Position numbers and translations under genes: made by a program
Part shown: one piece after another, positions 53,846 to 63,647 of the stretch
How positions within the stretch are numbered: position 1 is the stretch's first letter
Layout of the letters: every line of letters begins with the position of its first letter
The notes under the pieces: generated by a model
Told to the model about the DNA's origin: nothing
The model's input: only the letters and a program-made list of their open reading frames with translations
The model's database searches: none
Assembly (NCBI GenBank): GCA_020446815.1
Contig: JAGRDY010000026.1
Span: 62,001-126,000 of the forward strand
From: Paracoccaceae bacterium
GTDB lineage: Bacteria > Pseudomonadota > Alphaproteobacteria > Rhodobacterales > Rhodobacteraceae
DNA: 64,000 bases
Reading direction: 5' to 3'

Positions 53846-55006
53846 TCAGGCCCGCGTTGCGAACAGCGCCAGCGCCAGCAGGGTGATCGCCGCCCCCGCG
53901 CCGAAGGTGCCCGAAGGCCCCGCGAAGACCCACAAGGCCCCGCCCGCCGCATTGGCCGCCAGCAGCGCCAGACCGGTGATCAGGTTGAAGACACCAAACG
54001 CCGTACCCCGCGATTCGGTCGGCGCGGTCGCGGCGACCTCGGCCGCCAGCAGCCCCTGGGTCAGACCCAGGTGCAGCCCCCACAACACGATGCCCACCGC
54101 CGCCGCCCAAAGATCGGGCGCCCATGCCAGCACCAGATGCGCCAACGCCAGAACCCCGAATCCGGCCAGCAAAAGCCCATGCTTGCCGATCCTGTCCGAA
54201 ACCGCCCCCACCGGCCAGGCCGATCCCGCATAAACCACGTTGGCGAGCACCAGAACCATCGGCCCCAGCGCCACGGCCAGCCCCAGATCGGTTGCGCGCA
54301 GGATCAGGAAGGCCTCGGACACCCGCGCCAGGGTCAGCATCGCGCCGACCCCGGTGATCATCCAGAACGGCCGGCCAAGTGCCGCGAGGCTGGCGCGGTC
54401 GAGTTTCGGGCGCGGCCCTGTGGCCGGCGCGCCGCGCGGCGGCTCTTTCACCGTCCGCATCAGGATCGCCACCGCCAGCAGGGCCGGAATGGTGGCCAGC
54501 ACGAACACCAGCCGGATATCGTCCCCCGACGCCCACATGATGGCAACGGCGATCAACGGCCCGGCAAAGGCCCCCACGGTATCCATGGTCTGGCGCAGCC
54601 CGAAGGCTGCGCCGCGAATGCCGGCCGGTGTCAGATCGGCGACCAGCGCGTCGCGCGGCGCACCGCGAATGCCCTTTCCCACCCGGTCGACGAAACGCGC
54701 GCCCAACACCAGCCAGGGGGCCATGGCGAAGGCGAAAAGCGGTTTCGTCGCCGCCGACAGGCCATAACCCAGAACCGCCAGCGGCTTGCGCCGCCCGAAC
54801 CGGTCCGACAGCACACCGGAAAACACCTTGGTGATCTGCGCCGCGGCCTCCGCGACACCCTCGACCAGGCCAAGAATCAGCGCCGATGCACCAAGGGTTC
54901 CGGTCAGGAAAAGCGGCAAGAGCCCGTGGATCATCTCCGATGAGACATCCATGAACAGGCTCACGAATCCCAGCGCAACGACACCGCGCGGAATACCTCC
55001 GGCCAT
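53846..55006 (-). CDS. MFS transporter
   Basis: A 386-residue major facilitator protein with 12 hydrophobic spans. The loop 2-3 motif appears as GVLSDRFGRRKPLAVLGYG and the mid-protein repeat as GAVSDRIGKHGLLLAG. ATG 55006 follows GGGAGGTGC closely. Drug or small-molecule efflux is the commonest role in this branch, but the substrate cannot be read. It stands alone between the FAD oxidoreductase and pntB, both on the same strand. Confidence 0.85.
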   Translation of the reverse strand: MAGGIPRGVVALGFVSLFMDVSSEMIHGLLPLFLTGTLGASALILGLVEGVAEAAAQITKVFSGVLSDRFGRRKPLAVLGYGLSAATKPLFAFAMAPWLVLGARFVDRVGKGIRGAPRDALVADLTPAGIRGAAFGLRQTMDTVGAFAGPLIAVAIMWASGDDIRLVFVLATIPALLAVAILMRTVKEPPRGAPATGPRPKLDRASLAALGRPFWMITGVGAMLTLARVSEAFLILRATDLGLAVALGPMVLVLANVVYAGSAWPVGAVSDRIGKHGLLLAGFGVLALAHLVLAWAPDLWAAAVGIVLWGLHLGLTQGLLAAEVAATAPTESRGTAFGVFNLITGLALLAANAAGGALWVFAGPSGTFGAGAAITLLALALFATRA

Positions 55007-55059
55007 CACCGCACCTCCCTGAATGCCCCTGCAAGATGCCTGGGCATCACAGTTGTCGG

Positions 55060-56493
55060 TCAGTCGATCTTTGGCAAGAGACTATCCAGCGACGCCTTGG
55101 CATCGCCATAGAACATCCGGGTGTTTTCCTTGTAGAACAGCGGATTCTCGATTCCCGAATAGCCGGTTCCCTGGCCGCGCTTGCTCACGAACACCTGTTT
55201 GGCCTTCCAGCATTCCAGCACCGGCATCCCGGCGATGGGCGAATTCGGGTCCTCCTGCGCGGCCGGGTTCACGATGTCGTTCGATCCGATGACGATCGCC
55301 ACGTCGGTTGCCGGGAAATCCTCGTTGATCTCGTCCATCTCCAGAACGATGTCATAGGGTACCTTGGCCTCGGCCAGAAGCACGTTCATATGCCCCGGCA
55401 ACCGCCCCGCCACCGGATGAATGGCAAAGCGCACGGTCTTGCCGGCGGCGCGCAGCTTGCGGGTCAGTTCGCTCACCGCGTTCTGCGCCTGCGCCACGGC
55501 CATGCCGTATCCGGGGATGATGATGATGCTGTCGGCGTCGTTCAGCGCCGCCGCCACACCATCGGCGTCGATGGCGATCTGTTCGCCCTCGATCGCCTGC
55601 GCCGGCCCGGCGGCATTGCCGAAGCCGCCAAGGATCACCGACACGAAAGACCGGTTCATCGCCTTGCACATGATGTAGCTGAGGATCGCGCCGCTGCTGC
55701 CCACCAGCGCGCCGGTGACAATCAGAAGGTCATTGCCGAGGCTGAAACCGATCGCCGCCGCCGCCCAGCCCGAATAGCTGTTCAGCATCGACACCACGAC
55801 CGGCATGTCGGCCCCGCCGATACCCATGATCAGGTGATAGCCGATGAAAAGCGCGGCCAGCGTCATCACGAAAAGCGGAAAGAAGCCGCCGGTATTGAAA
55901 TACCAGATCAGGCAGATCAGCGAAAGCGCCGCCGCGCCCGCGTTCAGCATGTGCCCGCCGGGCAGTTTCTCGGCCTTCGATGTCACCTTGCCCGCCAGCT
56001 TGCCGAAGGCGATGACCGAGCCGGTGAAGGTCACCGCCCCGATGAAGATTCCGAGGAAAAGCTCGACCCGAAGGATCGACTGTTCGACGGCTGTCTTGTG
56101 GGCGAGGACGGCGGCGAAACCCTCGAGCGCGTGCCGCGCCTCGTCGCTCATCGCCAGCACGCGGCCAAGCTCGAAATGTGCATTGAAGCCGACGAAGACG
56201 GCGGCGAGGCCGACCAGCGAATGCATCGCGGCGACAAGCTGCGGCATCTCGGTCATCTGCACGCGCTGCGCGATATAGACGCCGATGGCACCGCCGCAGG
56301 CGATCAGCAGTACCGACAAAAGCCACAGCCCCGAGCCCGGCCCGATCAGCGTCGCAAGTACCGCCAGCGCCATGCCGACGATGCCGTACCAGACCGCGCG
56401 CTTGGCGCTTTCCTGCCCCGACAGGCCGCCCAGCGAAAGGATGAAAAGAACAGCCGCGACGACATAGGCGGCGGTGGTGAAACCGAATTCCAT
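55060..56493 (-). CDS. pntB: NAD(P) transhydrogenase subunit beta (PntB)
   Basis: A 477-residue PntB with eight or more N-terminal membrane spans (domain II) and the C-terminal NADP(H)-binding domain III. Family strings include [37 protein letters not shown] and [21 protein letters not shown]. With PntA it uses proton entry to reduce NADP+ with NADH, supplying NADPH. GGAGG precedes the ATG. It lies 14 bp after pntA in one operon. Confidence 0.96.
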   Translation of the reverse strand: MEFGFTTAAYVVAAVLFILSLGGLSGQESAKRAVWYGIVGMALAVLATLIGPGSGLWLLSVLLIACGGAIGVYIAQRVQMTEMPQLVAAMHSLVGLAAVFVGFNAHFELGRVLAMSDEARHALEGFAAVLAHKTAVEQSILRVELFLGIFIGAVTFTGSVIAFGKLAGKVTSKAEKLPGGHMLNAGAAALSLICLIWYFNTGGFFPLFVMTLAALFIGYHLIMGIGGADMPVVVSMLNSYSGWAAAAIGFSLGNDLLIVTGALVGSSGAILSYIMCKAMNRSFVSVILGGFGNAAGPAQAIEGEQIAIDADGVAAALNDADSIIIIPGYGMAVAQAQNAVSELTRKLRAAGKTVRFAIHPVAGRLPGHMNVLLAEAKVPYDIVLEMDEINEDFPATDVAIVIGSNDIVNPAAQEDPNSPIAGMPVLECWKAKQVFVSKRGQGTGYSGIENPLFYKENTRMFYGDAKASLDSLLPKID

Positions 56494-56507
56494 CTGCCCG
56501 GCCTCCT

Positions 56508-58085
56508 TCAGGATTTCTGGAACATGGCGAGCATGCGCCGGGTGACGAGGAAGCCGCCGAAGATGTTGATCCCGGCCATGAAGATCGAAAGAGAGGCGAG
56601 CAGGATCACCAGAAACGACCCCGATCCGATCTGCATGAGCGCACCCAGAATGATGATCGACGAGATGGCGTTGGTGACCGCCATCAGCGGCGTGTGCAGC
56701 GAATGGCTGACATTCCAGATCACCTGGAAGCCGATGAAGACCGCCAGCACGAAGACGATGAAGTGCTGCATGAAGCTGGCAGGCGCGACAAGGCCGATGC
56801 CCAGAAGAAACGCCGCACCGATGGTCAGCAGCGCAACCTGGCTGCGGGTCTGCGCCCTGAAGGCCGCAACTTCCTGCGCGCGCCTCTCCTCGACCGTCAG
56901 TTCGCGCGCCTTTTCCTTCGGCTTCTTCGCCGCGATCGCCTGCACCTTGGGCGGTGGCGGCGGGAAGGTGATCTCTCCGCCATGGCTGACCGTCGCCCCG
57001 CGGATCACGTCATCGCCCATGTCATGAACGATCCTGCCGTCCTTCTCGGGCGTCAGATCGGCCATCATGTGACGGATATTGTTGGCATAAAGCGTCGAGG
57101 ATTGCGCCGCCATGCGGCTTGGAAAATCGGTATAGCCGATGATCGTGACACCATTGTCGCTGACCACCTTTTCGTCCGGCACGGTCATGTCGCAGTTGCC
57201 GCCGCGTTCGGCGGCAAGATCGACCACCACCGACCCCGGCTTCATCGCTTCGACCATGTCCCCGGTCCAGAGCTTGGGCGCGTCGCGCCCGGGGATCAGC
57301 GCGGTGGTGATGACGATATCCATCTCGGGCGCCAGTTCGCGGAACTTGGCCAGTTGCTTTTCGCGAAATTCGGGGCTGGACGGTGCAGCATACCCCCCCG
57401 TCGCGGCCCCGTCCTGTGTTTCCTCGAATTCGAGAAAGACGAAATTCGCCCCCATCGACTCGATCTGTTCGGCGACTTCGGGGCGCACGTCGAAGGCGTG
57501 AACGATGGCGCCCAGCGATGTTGCCGTGCCGATGGCGGCAAGCCCCGCGACGCCCGCCCCCACCACCAGCACCTTGGCCGGCGGCACCTTGCCCGCCGCC
57601 GTCACCTGGCCGGTGAAGAAGCGGCCAAAGTTGTTGCCCGCCTCGATCACCGCGCGATAGCCGGCGATATTGGCCATCGACGACAGCGCATCCATCTTCT
57701 GCGCCCGGCTGATCCGCGGCACCATGTCCATGGCGACGACGGTGGCTCCCTGCTTGTTGCAAAGCTCCAGAAGTTCCTTGTTCTGCGCCGGATAGAAGAA
57801 GGATATCAGCGTCTGGCCCTTGCCAAGCCGCTTGGCCTCGGCGGTCGAGGGCGGGCGCACCTTGGCCACCACATCGGCCGCCTTGAAAAGCGCGGCCCCG
57901 GTCTTGACCAGCTTGACCCCTGCCGCCTCATAGGCCGCATCCGAAAACCCCGCCAGGGCACCGGCGCCCGCCTCGACCACGCATTCATGGCCCAGTTTCT
58001 GCAACAAAACCGCTGATTCGGGTGTCATCGCCACCCGCGATTCGCCGTTACCTGTTTCCTTAGGTGCCCCTATTATCACCGTCAT
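56508..58085 (-). CDS. pntA: NAD(P) transhydrogenase subunit alpha (PntA)
   Basis: A 525-residue PntA. The soluble NAD(H)-binding domain I (about 1-380) shows [19 protein letters not shown] at the start and the dinucleotide-binding [15 protein letters not shown]. Four C-terminal membrane spans (about 415-520) follow. ATG 58085 is set by AAAGGGGA upstream, so the extension to 58148 is rejected. It is a single long alpha subunit, not split into alpha-1 and alpha-2 as in some Rhodospirillales. It precedes pntB by 14 bp. Confidence 0.95.
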   Translation of the reverse strand: MTVIIGAPKETGNGESRVAMTPESAVLLQKLGHECVVEAGAGALAGFSDAAYEAAGVKLVKTGAALFKAADVVAKVRPPSTAEAKRLGKGQTLISFFYPAQNKELLELCNKQGATVVAMDMVPRISRAQKMDALSSMANIAGYRAVIEAGNNFGRFFTGQVTAAGKVPPAKVLVVGAGVAGLAAIGTATSLGAIVHAFDVRPEVAEQIESMGANFVFLEFEETQDGAATGGYAAPSSPEFREKQLAKFRELAPEMDIVITTALIPGRDAPKLWTGDMVEAMKPGSVVVDLAAERGGNCDMTVPDEKVVSDNGVTIIGYTDFPSRMAAQSSTLYANNIRHMMADLTPEKDGRIVHDMGDDVIRGATVSHGGEITFPPPPPKVQAIAAKKPKEKARELTVEERRAQEVAAFRAQTRSQVALLTIGAAFLLGIGLVAPASFMQHFIVFVLAVFIGFQVIWNVSHSLHTPLMAVTNAISSIIILGALMQIGSGSFLVILLASLSIFMAGINIFGGFLVTRRMLAMFQKS

Positions 58086-58196
58086 TCCCCTTTCTGGCAG
58101 CGTCGGCGAACCGCCCTGCGGCAGGCTCTGTCGATTTCGTTCGCGCAACTTTATTACCCTTTGCGCCGCGACGCAGCAATATCTTTCGGCAAAGCA

Positions 58197-58637
58197 TCAG
58201 ATCCAGCGGCGCGTCGTGCTTTGGTAACCGGTGTAAATCTCGCCGTAATCGCGGGTCAGGCGTTCTTCTTCCTCGGCGATGAAGCGGTGATAGAGCACCA
58301 TCATGAAGACCGGCACCAGCGGCAGGGAAATCAAGGCGCCCCAGTTCACCAGCAGCCCCGTCAGAAACAACACATCGCCCAGATAGATCGGGTTGCGGCT
58401 GAGCCGGAAAACCCCGCCGGTGATCAGTGTCGATGCTTCCTGGCGCGGCATGATCGCGGTGCGCACCATCAGCATCTGCAAGGCGGCCAGCACCATCAGG
58501 AGCAGACCCAGCACCAGAAGCCCCGCGCCGATTTCGGAGCTATAGGGAAAGGTGATCGGCCACAGGCGGCCAATCAGCCCCCCCAAGACCACGAAAACCG
58601 CCAGCCAGACCGGCGGGAAATCGATTTCTCTTGCCAT
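58197..58637 (-). CDS. Isoprenylcysteine/phospholipid methyltransferase-like membrane protein
   Basis: A 146-residue membrane protein with about four spans, of the ICMT/PEMT-like family. The SAM-binding C-terminal motif is visible as GVFRLSRNPIYLGDVLFLTG and the EEEERLTRDYGEIYTGY tail. The acceptor in bacteria is usually unknown. ATG 58637 has AGAGGGA just before it, better than the ATG at 58652. It is 111 bp upstream of pntA on the same strand and is divergent from kynU. Confidence 0.78.
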   Translation of the reverse strand: MAREIDFPPVWLAVFVVLGGLIGRLWPITFPYSSEIGAGLLVLGLLLMVLAALQMLMVRTAIMPRQEASTLITGGVFRLSRNPIYLGDVLFLTGLLVNWGALISLPLVPVFMMVLYHRFIAEEEERLTRDYGEIYTGYQSTTRRWI

Positions 58638-58855
58638 TCCCTCTGAACCCATGCCGCATTTGCGGGCAACCTATGGGTTGATGGCCGCCAAGGGCAAGTC
58701 CGCCTTTGGGGTAGCGGCGCCAAAAAAACCGATTGTGTTGTTGATGCCCAAAGCGCGCGATGAAATCTCTGGCATCGGCGCACCGGGTATCTTACCCCTG
58801 CCAGTGTGCGCGCCGCCGCAGGGGCCGCGCGCAGCACCTGACAGGAGTCTCGCCA

Positions 58856-60052
58856 ATGACCAGCGATTTTTCGGCGACACGCGCGCTTTTCCATTTGCCT
58901 GAAGGGGTGATCTATCTTGACGGCAATTCGCTCGGCCCGCTGCCCAGGGCCGCGGCTTCCCGCATCGCGGCCTGCGTGACGCAGGAATGGGGCGACATGC
59001 TGATCGGCGGCTGGAACAAGGCAGGCTGGATGGACCAGCCCGCCCGGCTTGGCGACCGCATCGCCCGGCTGATCGGCGCGACCCCGGGTTCGGTGGTGCT
59101 GGGCGATACGCTGTCGATCAAGGTCTGGCAGGCGCTGGCGGCGGCGCTCGAACTGCGCCCCGGCCGGCGGGTGATCCTGTCTGACACAGGCAATTTTCCC
59201 TCCGATCTCTACATGGCCGACGGACTGGTGCGCACCCTGGGCGCCGGGCATGAACTGCGCACCGTCGCCCCCGAAGCGGTCGGGCCCGCCATTTCCGACG
59301 ATCTGGCCGTCCTGATGCTGACCGAGGTCGATTATCGCACCGGACGCAAGCACGACATGGCCAGCCTCATCACCCGCGCCCATGCGGCGGGGGCGCTGGT
59401 GGTCTGGGATCTGGCCCATTCGGCGGGGGCAATCCCGGTCGATCTGGCCGGCGCCGGGGCCGATTTCGCGGTCGGCTGCACCTACAAATACCTCAATTCC
59501 GGCCCCGGTGGCCCGGCCTTCATCTATGTCGCCCCGCATCTGGCCGACCGGGTGCGCCCGGCGCTGTCGGGCTGGCTCGGCCATGAACAGCCCTTTGCCT
59601 TCGATGCCGCCTACCGCCCCGGACGGGGTATCGAACGGATGCGCGTCGGCACCCCGCCGGTCCTGCAAATGGCCGCCCTCGAGGCGTCACTCGACATCTG
59701 GGAGAGCATCGACATGGCCGACCTGCGCGCCCGCTCGATCGAGCTGACCGAGACGTTCATCCAGTCCGTCGAAGCGGCCTGCCCGACACTCGTTCTCGCC
59801 TCGCCCCGCGATCCGCATCACCGTGGCAGCCAGGTCAGCTTCCGCCACCCGCAAGGCTACGCCATCATGCAAGCACTCATCGCGCGCGGGGTCATCGGCG
59901 ATTTTCGCGCCCCCGACATCCTGCGCTTCGGCTTCGCTCCGCTCTATACCGCGCCCGAAGACGTGACCGCCGCCGCCGCGATCCTCGCCGAAATCATGGC
60001 CACCGACGCCTGGGACCGGCCGCAATTCAAGACCCGCGCCCGCGTGACATGA
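58856..60052 (+). CDS. kynU: Kynureninase
   Basis: A 398-residue PLP enzyme that splits kynurenine (or 3-hydroxykynurenine) to anthranilate and alanine in tryptophan breakdown. The PLP lysine lies in GCTYKYLNSGPGGPAFIY, and YLDGNSLGPLPR is typical of the family. CAGGAG precedes ATG 58856; the 32-codon extension is rejected. Its stop overlaps the next gene start (ATGA). No kynA or kynB is in the window. Confidence 0.9.
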   Translation: MTSDFSATRALFHLPEGVIYLDGNSLGPLPRAAASRIAACVTQEWGDMLIGGWNKAGWMDQPARLGDRIARLIGATPGSVVLGDTLSIKVWQALAAALELRPGRRVILSDTGNFPSDLYMADGLVRTLGAGHELRTVAPEAVGPAISDDLAVLMLTEVDYRTGRKHDMASLITRAHAAGALVVWDLAHSAGAIPVDLAGAGADFAVGCTYKYLNSGPGGPAFIYVAPHLADRVRPALSGWLGHEQPFAFDAAYRPGRGIERMRVGTPPVLQMAALEASLDIWESIDMADLRARSIELTETFIQSVEAACPTLVLASPRDPHHRGSQVSFRHPQGYAIMQALIARGVIGDFRAPDILRFGFAPLYTAPEDVTAAAAILAEIMATDAWDRPQFKTRARVT

Positions 60053-60582
60053 CCGCGCCGCCGCTGGTCCGCCGCTTCCGCCCCGGCGATGCCGCCGCCA
60101 CCCATGCGGTATTCTTTGCCGCCGTGCGCATCGGTGCGGCCGGACATTACCGCACGCAACAGCTGATCGACTGGGCCCCCTCGCGCGAAATACCGCAGGG
60201 CTGGGGCGCCTGGCTTGACCGCAACATCACCTTCATCGCCGAAACCGGCGGCGCGGTGGGCGGCTTTTTCATGCTCGAGCCGTCAGGCTATCTCAACATG
60301 GCCTTCGTGCGGCCCGAACACCGGCGCAGCAGCATGGCCGACCTGCTCTATGCCGCGATCCTCGCCGAAGCGCGGGCACGGCGGATGCCGGTGATGACCG
60401 TCTGGGCCAGCCGCCTGTTTCACCGCTTTCTCGCCCGGCGCGGCTGGCAGATCGACCCCGATCCGCCGCCGCTTGCCGGACATCCGATCGCCACCGAAGA
60501 CGCCGAGCCGATCGATTACGCGATGAAACTGGTGCTGGCCGATGACCACGCCAGCCCGCCGCGCGATGCCGCAACGCCGTGA
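60049..60582 (+). CDS. GNAT-family acetyltransferase
   Basis: A 177-residue protein with a GNAT-like layout: RRFRPGDAAATHAVFFAAV at the start, a central GFFMLEPSGYLNMAFVRPEHRRSSMADLLY with the acetyl-CoA loop in R-R-S-S-M-A, and a C-terminal RFLARRGWQ. It is translationally coupled to kynU by a 4-bp overlap. Substrate unknown; it may act on a product of tryptophan breakdown, by context only. Confidence 0.75.
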   Translation: MTAPPLVRRFRPGDAAATHAVFFAAVRIGAAGHYRTQQLIDWAPSREIPQGWGAWLDRNITFIAETGGAVGGFFMLEPSGYLNMAFVRPEHRRSSMADLLYAAILAEARARRMPVMTVWASRLFHRFLARRGWQIDPDPPPLAGHPIATEDAEPIDYAMKLVLADDHASPPRDAATP

Positions 60583-60590
60583 TCCGCCGC

Positions 60591-61367
60591 TCAGGCGCTC
60601 CTGAGCCGGCCGCCCAGCCGCCGCGCCGCCCAATCCCGGGCCGCCGCCCCGAACGCCGCGAACAAGGGCCGTGACACCGGGTCGTTTGCGGCATTGTATT
60701 CGGGGTGCCACTGTACCGACAGCGTGAAACCCGGCGCGTTTTCGACATAGATCGCCTCGGGCGTGCCGTCCGGGGCGGTGCCGTCCACCACGATGCCGCG
60801 CCCGACGGCCTTGATCCCCTGTCCGTGCAGCGAATTGGTCATCACCCGATCCGCCCCCATCAGCCGGCAAAACACACCGCCCTCGGTAAAGGTCACACAG
60901 TGACGCAGGGCGAATTTCTCTTCCAGCGTGCCTTCGGGCGGCATCCGGTGGTTCATCCGCCCCGGCAGATCGCGGATTTCCGGGTAAAGCGTGCCGCCAA
61001 GCGCCACATTCACTTCCTGAAACCCCCGGCAGACCCCCAGGAAGGGCTGGCCACGCTCGACACAGGCCCGCACCAGCGGCAGCGTGATCGCATCGCGGCA
61101 ACGGTCGAAGGCGCCGTGCGCCTCGGTCGCCGGCTCTCCATATTCCTCGGGATGCACATTGGGGCGCCCGCCGGTAAGCAGGAACCCGTCGCAGGTCTCA
61201 AGCAGTTCCCCGACCGTCACCAGCCGCGGATCGCTGGGGATGAGCAGCGGCAGGCAGCCCGCGACCTCGGCCACCGCGGCCGAGTTCATGGTGCCCACGG
61301 CATGGACGGCGTAATTGTCATTGAGAATGTTCATATTGCCGATGATCCCGACAACCGGTCTTGCCAT
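60591..61367 (-). CDS. Class I glutamine amidotransferase-like hydrolase (PuuD-like)
   Basis: A 258-residue hydrolase of the gamma-glutamyl-GABA hydrolase (PuuD) type. The nucleophile is C113 in FLGVCRGFQE and the partner pair is H221/E223 in VQWHPEYN. In the gamma-glutamylated putrescine path PuuD frees GABA from gamma-glutamyl-GABA. ATG 61367 gives the normal family start RPVVGIIGN. It stands alone, converging on the GNAT gene. With the PuuB-like oxidase at 52409 it could serve putrescine use, but puuA and puuC are not in the window. Confidence 0.83.
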   Translation of the reverse strand: MARPVVGIIGNMNILNDNYAVHAVGTMNSAAVAEVAGCLPLLIPSDPRLVTVGELLETCDGFLLTGGRPNVHPEEYGEPATEAHGAFDRCRDAITLPLVRACVERGQPFLGVCRGFQEVNVALGGTLYPEIRDLPGRMNHRMPPEGTLEEKFALRHCVTFTEGGVFCRLMGADRVMTNSLHGQGIKAVGRGIVVDGTAPDGTPEAIYVENAPGFTLSVQWHPEYNAANDPVSRPLFAAFGAAARDWAARRLGGRLRSA

Positions 61368-61501
61368 GTTCGCGCCGTCCTTGCCTCTTGCGATGCCAAA
61401 ATAGGTCACGCGGCAGCGGTGTCAAAGCTCTATTGACAAGCAGGCACCCTGCATCTTCGCACAACTCGCGCCCTGCAGACACCGCGCCGCGCGGCCGATG
61501 A

Positions 61502-61930
61502 TCAGGCCTCCGGCTGGAAACCGGCCGCCCTGATCCCGGCCTCGCCCGCCAAGGCGTCATTGTCGGAACTGTCGCCGGTGACGCCGACCGCCCCGACGAC
61601 CGCACCATCCGCCCCGCGCACCAGAATGCCGCCCGCCACCGGCATCAGCCGGCCGCCGTAGATCCCGTTGGCCGCGGCCATGAAATAGGCCTGCGTCTCG
61701 GCCCGCGCCTGCTGCGCCCGCCCGCCGATGCCCAGCATGACCGCGCCATGCGCCTTGGCCTGGGCAATGCCGAAACGCCCCGGCGACGCGCCGTCGCTGC
61801 GCTCGAAGGCCATCACATGCCCGCCTGCATCCAGCACGATCACCGACAGCGGCTTCATCCCCGCCGCCGCGCCATGGGCCAGCGTCTGCGCCACGATCAC
61901 CCGCGCGGCCTCGATCCCCAGTTCCGCCAT
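61502..61930 (-). CDS. GlcG/HbpS family haem-binding-type protein
   Basis: A 142-residue protein of the GlcG/HbpS family, with AGGHVMAFERSDGASPGRFGIAQAKA and IYGGRLMPVAGGILVRGADG strings and a small profilin-like fold. Some members bind haem or corrinoids; others are of unknown role beside oxidoreductases. ATG 61930 is the natural start with a purine-rich GAAGGGGG upstream. The frame runs on to 62773, but that extension crosses the ArsR operators and gene and is rejected. Function not certain. Confidence 0.8.
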   Translation of the reverse strand: MAELGIEAARVIVAQTLAHGAAAGMKPLSVIVLDAGGHVMAFERSDGASPGRFGIAQAKAHGAVMLGIGGRAQQARAETQAYFMAAANGIYGGRLMPVAGGILVRGADGAVVGAVGVTGDSSDNDALAGEAGIRAAGFQPEA

Positions 61931-62144
61931 GAACGCCCCCTTCCCTTTCGGCTCAACTGCCTTGGCAGCGAACAGCCCGCCCCGCCTCTGGCGGACAGAC
62001 GGCCCCCTTGCCCACGCCGCCCGCACCGGCGGTGGGCGGCCCTGTCCACCCTGGCCATCCCATATCACCGGGCAGCGATATTTCAACCGGATCGTTCCGC
62101 GCCTACCGCTCGAAGTCGCCAGGCCCAACCATGCCGCATTAAAG

Positions 62145-62160
62145 TTAGGCAAACGGCTAA
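62145..62160. promoter_or_regulatory. ArsR-type operator, left copy
   Basis: A 16-bp near-palindrome, TTAGG-N6-GCTAA. It is the partner of the perfect copy at 62196-62211, whose centre is 51 bp away. AAAGTTAG and ACGGCTAAGT of this arm reappear inverted in the other arm. Confidence 0.6.
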
Positions 62161-62195
62161 GTTTATCTTGCCCGACTCGGCATTTGACGCCATAC

Positions 62196-62211
62196 TTAGC
62201 CGTGTCGCTAA
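62196..62211. promoter_or_regulatory. ArsR-type operator, right copy
   Basis: A perfect TTAGC-N6-GCTAA palindrome 17 bp before the ArsR ATG at 62228. Size and symmetry suit an ArsR winged-helix dimer site, and the position would block transcription or early elongation of its own operon. Confidence 0.65.
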
Positions 62212-62227
62212 CTTTTATTCCCAGCCC

Positions 62228-62575
62228 ATGAATCTCGCTCCCGGCCATCTCGACAGCCTTTTCAATGCGCTCGGTTGTCCGACACGCCGCGCGATGCTCG
62301 AAAGGCTGGCGCGCGGCCCCGCCACCGTCAGCGAACTCGCCGCCCCCCTCGATATGGCGCTGCCATCGGTGCTCGGCCATATTCGCAAACTCGAAACCGC
62401 CGGGCTTGCCCGGACCGCCAAAGAGGGCCGTACCCGCACCGTGACCCTGGTTCCCGGTGCTTTCGTCCCGGTACGCAGTTGGCTTGATGAGCAGCGCGAC
62501 ATCTGGAACGCGCGGCTCGACCGGTTCGATGCCTATGTCCAAACTCTCACACAGGAAAACCGCGATGAACCTTGA
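62228..62575 (+). CDS. ArsR-family repressor of the SRPBCC operon
   Basis: A 115-residue winged-helix regulator (helix-turn-helix about 12-85, with LGCPTRRAMLERLARGPATVSELA and the recognition segment SVLGHIRKLETAGLA). There are no cysteine metal-site motifs, so it is of the non-metal ArsR type commonly paired with AHSA1 genes. No strong ribosome site precedes ATG 62228, so the message may be nearly leaderless, as the operator lies 17 bp away. It overlaps the following AHSA1 gene by 11 bp. Two operators upstream point to autorepression. Confidence 0.87.
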   Translation: MNLAPGHLDSLFNALGCPTRRAMLERLARGPATVSELAAPLDMALPSVLGHIRKLETAGLARTAKEGRTRTVTLVPGAFVPVRSWLDEQRDIWNARLDRFDAYVQTLTQENRDEP

Positions 62576-63035
62576 TCCCGATCTTGACCTCGTCCTGACC
62601 CGCAGCGTCAATGCGCCCCCGGCACTGCTCTGGAAATGCTGGACCCGGCCCGAACACCTCGTACATTTTTTTGTGCCCAAACCGCATCGCGTCACCGCCT
62701 GCCGGCTCGACCCGCGTGTCGGCGGCGCTTTCGAGACGACCTTCGATGTAGACGGCAAGGAAATGCACAACAACGGCGTCTATCTGGAGCTGATCGAGAA
62801 TGAAAAGCTGGTCTTCACCGACACCTATACCGAAGGCTGGAAACCTGCACCTGACCCGTTCATGACCGCCATCGTCACCTTTGAGGATGCGGGTGGCGGC
62901 AAGACCACATACACCGCCATCGCCCGCCACCGATCGAAGGAAACCGCCGAACAGCACAAGGCGATGGGGTTTCATGACGGCTGGGGCACGGTGGTCGATC
63001 AGCTTGAAACCTATGCACAAGGACTGATGACATGA
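62565..63035 (+). CDS. SRPBCC/AHSA1-domain protein, first copy
   Basis: A 156-residue START-like (AHSA1/activator of Hsp90-type) protein, with LTRSVNAPPALLWKCWTRPEHLVHFF at the start and the C-terminal FHDGWGTVVDQLETYAQ helix. Such proteins bind hydrophobic small ligands in a central cavity. ATG 62565 has CAGGAAAA upstream and lies 11 bp inside the arsR end. Role in the cell unknown; regulated, most likely, by the ArsR protein. Confidence 0.87.
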   Translation: MNLDPDLDLVLTRSVNAPPALLWKCWTRPEHLVHFFVPKPHRVTACRLDPRVGGAFETTFDVDGKEMHNNGVYLELIENEKLVFTDTYTEGWKPAPDPFMTAIVTFEDAGGGKTTYTAIARHRSKETAEQHKAMGFHDGWGTVVDQLETYAQGLMT

Positions 63036-63487
63036 CCGAAAGCGACGTCGACGGCCGCACCATGATTCTGGAGCGTGTGATCAACATGCCGCCGCAAACG
63101 GTCTGGTCAGCATGGTGGAACCCCGAAACCCTGCCGCTGTGGTGGGGCCCTGACGGGTTTTCGTGCCGCACCAAACGCATCGACCTGCGCCACGGCGGCG
63201 ACTGGATATTCGACATGATCGGCCCCGATGGCACCGTCTATCCCAACCACCACCGCTATACGCGCGTCGTGCCCTTGTCCGAGATCGAATACACACTGCA
63301 TTGGGGCGAAAATGGCCCGAAACATGCCGATGCCAAGGTGCGCCTCGACGATCTCGGCGGGCGTACCAGGGTGACGCTGACCATGATCTTCCTCAATGCA
63401 GCGGAATATCGGCAGGCCAAGGGCTTCGGCGCCGTTGAGCTCGGACATCAGACGCTTGCCAAGCTCGCGGCCTTTGTCGGCCCCTGA
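63032..63487 (+). CDS. SRPBCC/AHSA1-domain protein, second copy
   Basis: A 151-residue second START-like protein (RVINMPPQTVWSAWWNPETLPLWWGPDGF, and DWIFDMIGPDGTVYPN). It overlaps the first copy by 4 bp (ATGA). The pair differ enough to be old paralogues. Together with the ArsR gene they form a common small operon type whose ligand is generally unknown. Confidence 0.87.
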   Translation: MTESDVDGRTMILERVINMPPQTVWSAWWNPETLPLWWGPDGFSCRTKRIDLRHGGDWIFDMIGPDGTVYPNHHRYTRVVPLSEIEYTLHWGENGPKHADAKVRLDDLGGRTRVTLTMIFLNAAEYRQAKGFGAVELGHQTLAKLAAFVGP

Positions 63488-63647
63488 ATCCTTCGGCCTC
63501 AATCCCTGGCAGATACCATCCCTCCAGCACCCCCCTTTTGGGAAAAGTACGGGTGTGGGGGACCGCCCCTCCAGCGCCGCGCGCCAGCCGGTTGCGAAGC
63601 CCCCGCCGAATCCCTATCGTCCGCGCCGCAACCAACCGGAGCCCCCG

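Larger units (their letters stand above)
61931..62227. other. Divergent gap between the GlcG-like and ArsR genes
   Basis: About 297 bp without a gene. It holds the two tandem palindromes described separately (62141-62215) close to the ArsR start, and presumably the promoters of both divergent genes. No other element is evident. Confidence 0.5.

Noticed and set aside
61931..62773. Long N-terminal extension of the GlcG-like gene
   Set aside because: It would run across the ArsR operators and antisense to the ArsR and AHSA1 genes; the short start at 61930 matches the family.
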